Shown here piece after piece: positions 60,786 through 64,000 of a DNA stretch of 64,000 bases; position 1 is the first letter of the stretch, and each line of letters opens with the position of its first letter. The DNA is taken from positions 17,664,001 to 17,728,000 of the forward strand of contig JALDNG010000015.1 in NCBI GenBank assembly GCA_024349245.1, written 5' to 3'. Under the pieces are notes generated by a model. It did not search any database. It saw only the letters and a program-made list of their open reading frames with translations, and was not told where the DNA came from. The position numbers and the translations under genes are program-made. This DNA is from Neodontobutis hainanensis (taxonomy: Eukaryota > Chordata > Actinopteri > Gobiiformes > Odontobutidae).

Positions 60786-62700
60786 TTGGCTGAAGTGTTT
60801 CCAGTGTTGGAAATGGAAACTCACATTATAGCCCATTAAGTGGAGTACTCATTGAAGCGATTTAAATGAATATGAGGCTCTATCAAAATCTTTTAGAGTA
60901 ATGTTTTTTGTGGCACATTACATTCACTGCAAAATCTAAACTGTGTGGAGAAATTGTTCTGAATCTAAAGAGTCCACAAAGTAATGTCAGTAATTTAGAC
61001 AAATGTCCACACCTACATGTTTCATCTTCCTTGTAAAGACACTTATCGATACCTCAAGCTTTGCAATCAATTGAAAGCACCACCCAAACCTAATTACAGG
61101 CCTAAACCTCAAGACTCTACAGAGTGTCCCAGGACCGAGGACACACACATGGGCGGCGTCTCAGAGTGAATAGTGATTTCTGGGTCACTGCTGATGTGTC
61201 GTCTCTGTTTCAGCCGGAGGTGGTAACGTCGCATGGGTCAGGAGGGCGGCGGCCCCCTGAACCCTACCACACACACTTAAAGACAAAAAGCACTCCTCAG
61301 AGCGGCTCCAGTCCATTACTCTGTAAAAAACAGTGCTAATGGCTCCCCGCTGATGCATTGCCCTCTCTGCAGTGGACCATGCAGCATCTGGAGGTGACTC
61401 TAGCACATCCAGTGTATTCAGTGGAGATAGATCATTTCCTTTATTGTATTTATTTGGTTTTAGTTTAATGGATAACAAAAAAACATAATATTTGGTCATT
61501 TGAAAAAACATTTATTTTAAATAACATTTTTTTAAAAAACTACAGAACTTTGTAAGACGATAAATGAACCCCTAAACCCACACAGTCCACAGCAGAAAAC
61601 ACTATGCTAGTGGTTCCAAACCACAAATTGTGTTGCCAGATTATTTAAGTTATAAAAATTAAAAAAAAAGGTCTATGATGGGTATTTAATAAATAATTTA
61701 ATAAACAAATAAAAAATGCCACGATGCTAGAGACAATAATCATAAAAAAGAAGCAAAATCATGACCTATTCACCAAAAAGGCATTGCCTGTGAATTAAAT
61801 AAAAGAAATTAAGCTAAAAATAATTTCAACACTAAAGACAGAATCTATTGCCAAAAAAAATTATAGTACACCAGACCCAGACGTTTGGTGATTTTGGAGT
61901 CCTATTAAATATATATTCTGAATAAAGTTCAGGAAACACTGCTCTTATCTGTATCAAGTGGAAGAATCCATTAAGACTCAAGCTTAACCATGTATTCACA
62001 GTTCTAAATTCACAGTTCTAAATTGTTAATGTACAATTTAGACTATAAGCAACAGCAGTAGTACTAAAATCCCTCCAAAACATTGTGCGCTCATCAAATC
62101 TTGTTAAAATTGGTAATACCTTTGGTAAGTCCATTTTGACCTAAAATATGTTGCGTTGTTCATATTCAATGAAAGTGTCCATGTGCTGCTCCCAAGTGTA
62201 TGTTACTCATTCAACACAATTTGTAAGAAACCACTATAAAAGTAAAAATCAATAACATTTGTATTTGATTCAAAGTGGTTCACAACTTCAGCTCCTGAGT
62301 TCTCTGTAAGCCTGGACAGTTTAAATTTCAGAATAATTTGAAATAGAAAATATACTTTGCATTAAGGTATTTCACGATAAATAATTTAGTTTGTTCTGAG
62401 AATGCATCAAACTCAATGAAACCACCTGAATTATCCACTGTTCATTTTCTCTGGAACAATGCATGTAAAAAAAAACAAACCTATGTCGAACTAACTATAT
62501 CGTTCTTTATTTTTTTTTTTTTTTTTTTTGTTTTTTTTGTTTTTTTGAATTGAAATACAATATTAATGGCTACAATTATTTTCTCTCACCCTCCTTTAAA
62601 TGGATTATTTTCTATTGATGTTAAATCACTTATTTACTCCTCCCAATTACAATATTGTTATTGTTCACTTATTATTACAACAAATAGCTTTAATGCGTCT
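60786..62700. other. Intergenic, AT-rich
   Basis: No exon seen. A T-rich low-complexity run lies at about 62507-62546, just ahead of the CpG-rich start region of the next gene. Confidence 0.45.
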
Positions 62701-62734
62701 TATCCATGCCCTGAGTCTCTGTGGAGTAAGGAAG

Positions 62735-62997
62735 TGCCGGCGGTGCGCAGCGCGCTGTGGGCGGCGCACAGTTCCAATCCAGGGCTCGTCTTCTCTCTCA
62801 GTCACTCGCTGTGGAGCTCAGCGGACGGAGCGCAGCGTCGCACTGGGACCTGGATCTGTACTAAACACCCCAAAGACCGACCTGAGCGGAAGGCAGAGTC
62901 AAAGGAGCGACATGGCGCTGTGAGGACTGCGGCTAACCCGGGACCTGCTCCCTGTAAACTACACTGTTCGGTTTAGATTTAGGAGAATTCCCTCAAC
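62735..62997 (+). promoter_or_regulatory. CpG-rich start region and 5' UTR of the last gene
   Basis: An abrupt rise in CpG (GCGCAGCGCGCTG, GGGCGGCGCACAG, CGGACGGAGCGCAGCGTCGC) directly before the ATG at 62998. It is probably promoter plus 5' UTR. Confidence 0.5.
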
Positions 62998-63058
62998 ATG
63001 AAGACGACTGACTGCTGGCTGCTGCTGGCGGCGCACTTCATCCTCCTCTGTCAACAAG
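62998..63058 (+). CDS. First coding exon of a secreted or membrane protein (rest beyond window)
   Basis: ATG at 62998 opens a classic signal peptide: charged start, then WLLLAAHFILLC, then QQ. The exon ends in phase 1 at a strong donor (AAG|GTAAGG). A phase-1 intron right after a signal peptide is typical of immunoglobulin-superfamily and other extracellular genes, but that does not identify this one. A possible 14-bp microexon (63719-63732, CAG before, GTAAGT after) would restore phase 0. It would lead to an open segment at 63885 that ends in TAA at about 63984; this continuation is doubtful. I do not recognise the protein. Confidence 0.6.
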
Positions 63059-64000
63059 GTAAGGAACGCTGCCGGTCATATTGTGTCCTCATTTGACACA
63101 GACTGAAGTCTATCACATTTGCGCGCACTTGTTGTGGACGTTTAAACTTTGCGCAGCAGCGGCAGGTGAACTGTGCAAGTTCAATTTGCGTTTGGATGGT
63201 GCTATTAGCCTACCTCGAGGCTGAGTTCTGGTTTGGTCACGGAGTGGTAGTGGGTTTGTTCTGGTATAGGCTAATCCTGGTTTAGTCCTATTTTTTTTAA
63301 ACTGTGTTAGATATGTATTTAGTCTGGGTTCAGTCCAGGGTTTAAAGCCACTGTCTTGGTTTGGACTTGACTCAGTAATGGATTATTTCTTGAAACAGTC
63401 CTCATTCAGTGCTGGGATTAGTCCAGGTCTGTTATGGGTCCATCATTGACTGTCCACTTTAGATTTAGTTTAGCCTGAGTTTATGAATTATTAAATCCCA
63501 TTGAGGTTTTAGTCATGTTAAATCCTGACTTTTTTCTTCAGATTTGTCCGGTATTCTTGGTTCACGTCTGTAGTTCAGGTTAAATCTTTTTTCACCTTGT
63601 CTAATCCTGCATTTAGTCCAAGGTTCAATCTTAATTAAGTAATGGTTTTAGTCCTGGCCTAGTTCTTGTTTAATGTTTGTTCAATACTTTTGAGGTTTAC
63701 TCCTGCTTATTTATGCAGATTGCAATTGCAATGTAAGTACTTCACCACTTGTCGTTGGAAACATTCAACAAACTCACCCACAAACCTGAATAATTTTTTA
63801 ACTTAACCAGCATTTATTTTCCTAATGGTCCCGAGGTGTTGTCCGTTGATCCTAATTCTTGTCTGTGGTTTTGTGGGATCTCAGATTAAAACATATCTAG
63901 ACGACGGCATCATGTTTGAGCAGCAAAGTGGAGCTGTCAAGCGTGAAAAGAGAAGTTTGGACACGCTCGTCTCGCTGTCTGATTAAGAGTCGCACAGGCT

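Noticed and set aside
62566..62976. Plus-strand open frames of 136 and 107 codons before the last gene
   Set aside because: They span a T-rich run and CpG-rich 5' UTR; the downstream ATG at 62998 with a signal peptide and strong donor is the better start.
1..64000. CRISPR arrays, operons, ribosome binding sites, phage or plasmid features
   Set aside because: The window is clearly vertebrate nuclear DNA; no regularly spaced repeats or bacterial gene layout are present.
1..64000. tRNA and rRNA genes
   Set aside because: I scanned for B-box-like GGTTCGA cores and found only isolated partial matches (for example near 724 and 9733) without a foldable partner.

Overview
The window is vertebrate nuclear DNA, almost certainly from a teleost fish, probably a spiny-rayed one. 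It is AT-rich and holds intron-split genes with GT/AG junctions. It also carries fish-type repeats (L2/Rex-like LINE ends, a Tc1-like transposon, a short repeat ending in GTGCTAACCAC) and finTRIM/bloodthirsty-like TRIM genes. All genes run on the minus strand except the last, which starts at the right edge. Exon limits were read by eye from splice sites, reading phase and family homology. Most should be exact to within a base, but none is confirmed by transcripts.

Layout: (1) 1-22000 is a tandem array of three fast-skeletal troponin I genes (tnni2 family). Copy A is cut by the left edge, copy B spans 10245-11650 and copy C 16646-19630. Each has the same six-coding-exon structure and a separate upstream leader exon. 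Each leader is driven by the same promoter module: a TATA box, a TTTATGGAA box about 30 bp behind it, and an inverted CCAAT box 22-24 bp further. (2) 25733-27735 is a four-exon gene for a dual-specificity-phosphatase-like protein whose catalytic Arg is Leu, so it is probably a pseudophosphatase. (3) 30846-34198 is an eight-exon synaptotagmin. Its position next to troponin I matches the SYT8-TNNI2 linkage of other vertebrates. (4) 38783-44673 is the 14-exon gene for mitochondrial dihydrolipoamide dehydrogenase, with a perfect NRF-1 palindrome just upstream. (5) 45512-50646 holds two TRIM E3 ligase genes separated by a Tc1-like remnant. The first is intact with an interferon-response-like element. 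The second has a nearly identical RING half, no B-box 2 and a diverged SPRY half. (6) 51000-62700 is a gene-poor stretch with LINE fragments and blocks that look like conserved noncoding DNA. (7) At 62998 a plus-strand gene begins with a signal-peptide exon in a CpG-rich start region.

The genes do not form one pathway. The troponin array serves the fast-muscle thin filament, dld serves the mitochondrial 2-oxoacid dehydrogenase complexes, synaptotagmin serves membrane traffic and the TRIM pair is probably innate immunity. I see no wholly new system. The points most worth a second look are the shared troponin promoter module, the patchwork B-box-less TRIM copy, the dead phosphatase and an unassigned exon pair at 15571-15828.
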